From positions 1 through 5,287 of the forward strand of contig JABXJZ010000123.1 of assembly GCA_013375335.1 (NCBI GenBank): a stretch of 5,287 bases of DNA, read 5' to 3'. The notes beneath the pieces are model-generated. The model was not told the origin of the DNA. It was given only the letters and a program-made list of their open reading frames with translations, and searched no databases. Made by a program: the position numbers and the translations under genes. Positions 5,191-5,287 of this stretch are shown piece by piece (the stretch's first letter is position 1; each line of letters starts with the position of its first letter). The DNA is from Desulfobacterales bacterium (GTDB lineage Bacteria; Desulfobacterota; DSM-4660; Desulfatiglandales; B25-G16).

Positions 5191-5287
5191 GGCGGAAGTC
5201 ATGGAGCAAGGCAGCGCTACGTCATAGTAAAACCTAACATATTGATTCTTTGGCTCATTTGTGGGTATGGGTATCTTTTTTTTCATT
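5191..5287 (+). other. Non-coding end of the window after the SDR gene
   Basis: No gene is visible. A run of eight or more T residues near the right edge (from about 5276) is not preceded by a GC-rich stem, so it is not a convincing terminator. A weak promoter-like pair, TTGATT (5242-5247) and TATGGG (5266-5271) with an 18-base spacer, could serve a gene beyond the edge. Confidence 0.3.

Noticed and set aside
4366..5286. A 306-codon minus-strand open frame and a 158-codon one (4323-4799) opposite the SDR gene
   Set aside because: Both lie antisense to a complete SDR with all catalytic motifs; their products show no family pattern and are shadows of the biased codons.
1..5287. CRISPR array, tRNA or rRNA genes, toxin-antitoxin or phage-defence genes
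   Set aside because: No regularly spaced repeats, no cloverleaf or rRNA-like stretch and no such protein motifs were seen on either strand.

Overview
The window holds three complete plus-strand genes, the 5' end of one divergent minus-strand gene, and gene-poor DNA with decayed gene fragments between them. The complete genes are a zinc-dependent glycerol dehydrogenase (gldA type, 1387-2487), a LarA-family nickel-pincer racemase/epimerase (2754-4055) and a classical short-chain dehydrogenase/reductase (4393-5190). The partial gene is the N-terminus of an AMP-forming acyl-CoA synthetase, reading leftward out of the window from 427.

Layout. 1-427: acyl-CoA synthetase start, minus strand, with a strong Shine-Dalgarno. 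428-1258: no convincing intact gene. It holds an AT-rich minus-strand open frame of unclear status, a GC3-rich plus-strand C-terminal fragment (645-893) and a short relic of a Mutator/IS256-type transposase (1005-1112). After these come a candidate promoter flanked by an imperfect direct repeat and a hairpin. 1259-1342: a possible 27-codon ORF whose stop overlaps an alternative gldA start. 1387-2487: gldA. 2488-2753: a gap containing a fragment that reads like the N-terminal helices of a NuoE/HoxE/HndA-type subunit, broken by an in-frame stop. 2754-4055: LarA-family gene. 4056-4392: a gap with one weak terminator-like hairpin. 4393-5190: SDR gene. 5191-5287: short non-coding end.

Function. 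All three complete genes act on hydroxyl-bearing carbon: oxidation or reduction of a glycerol-like polyol, inversion of a 2-hydroxy-acid-type stereocentre, and NAD(P)-linked alcohol/ketone interconversion. The divergent synthetase would activate a carboxylic acid. This fits a catabolic or fermentative region for small hydroxylated compounds. The intergenic gaps are wide (266 and 337 bp), so a tight operon is not shown and a shared pathway is only inferred. No lar maturation genes (larB, larC, larE) are visible.

Organism. A bacterium of middling GC. The LarA-family racemase, GldA, AMP-ligase and NuoE/HndA-like relic would suit an anaerobe such as a syntrophic or sulfate-reducing Desulfobacterota member. 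This is inference from gene content only; no phylogenetic marker is present. The density of relics suggests an accessory, rearranged part of the genome. I did not find a clearly new multi-gene system. The items most worth checking are the LarA homologue of unknown substrate and its leader, which contains the NuoE-like relic and interleaved inverted repeats.
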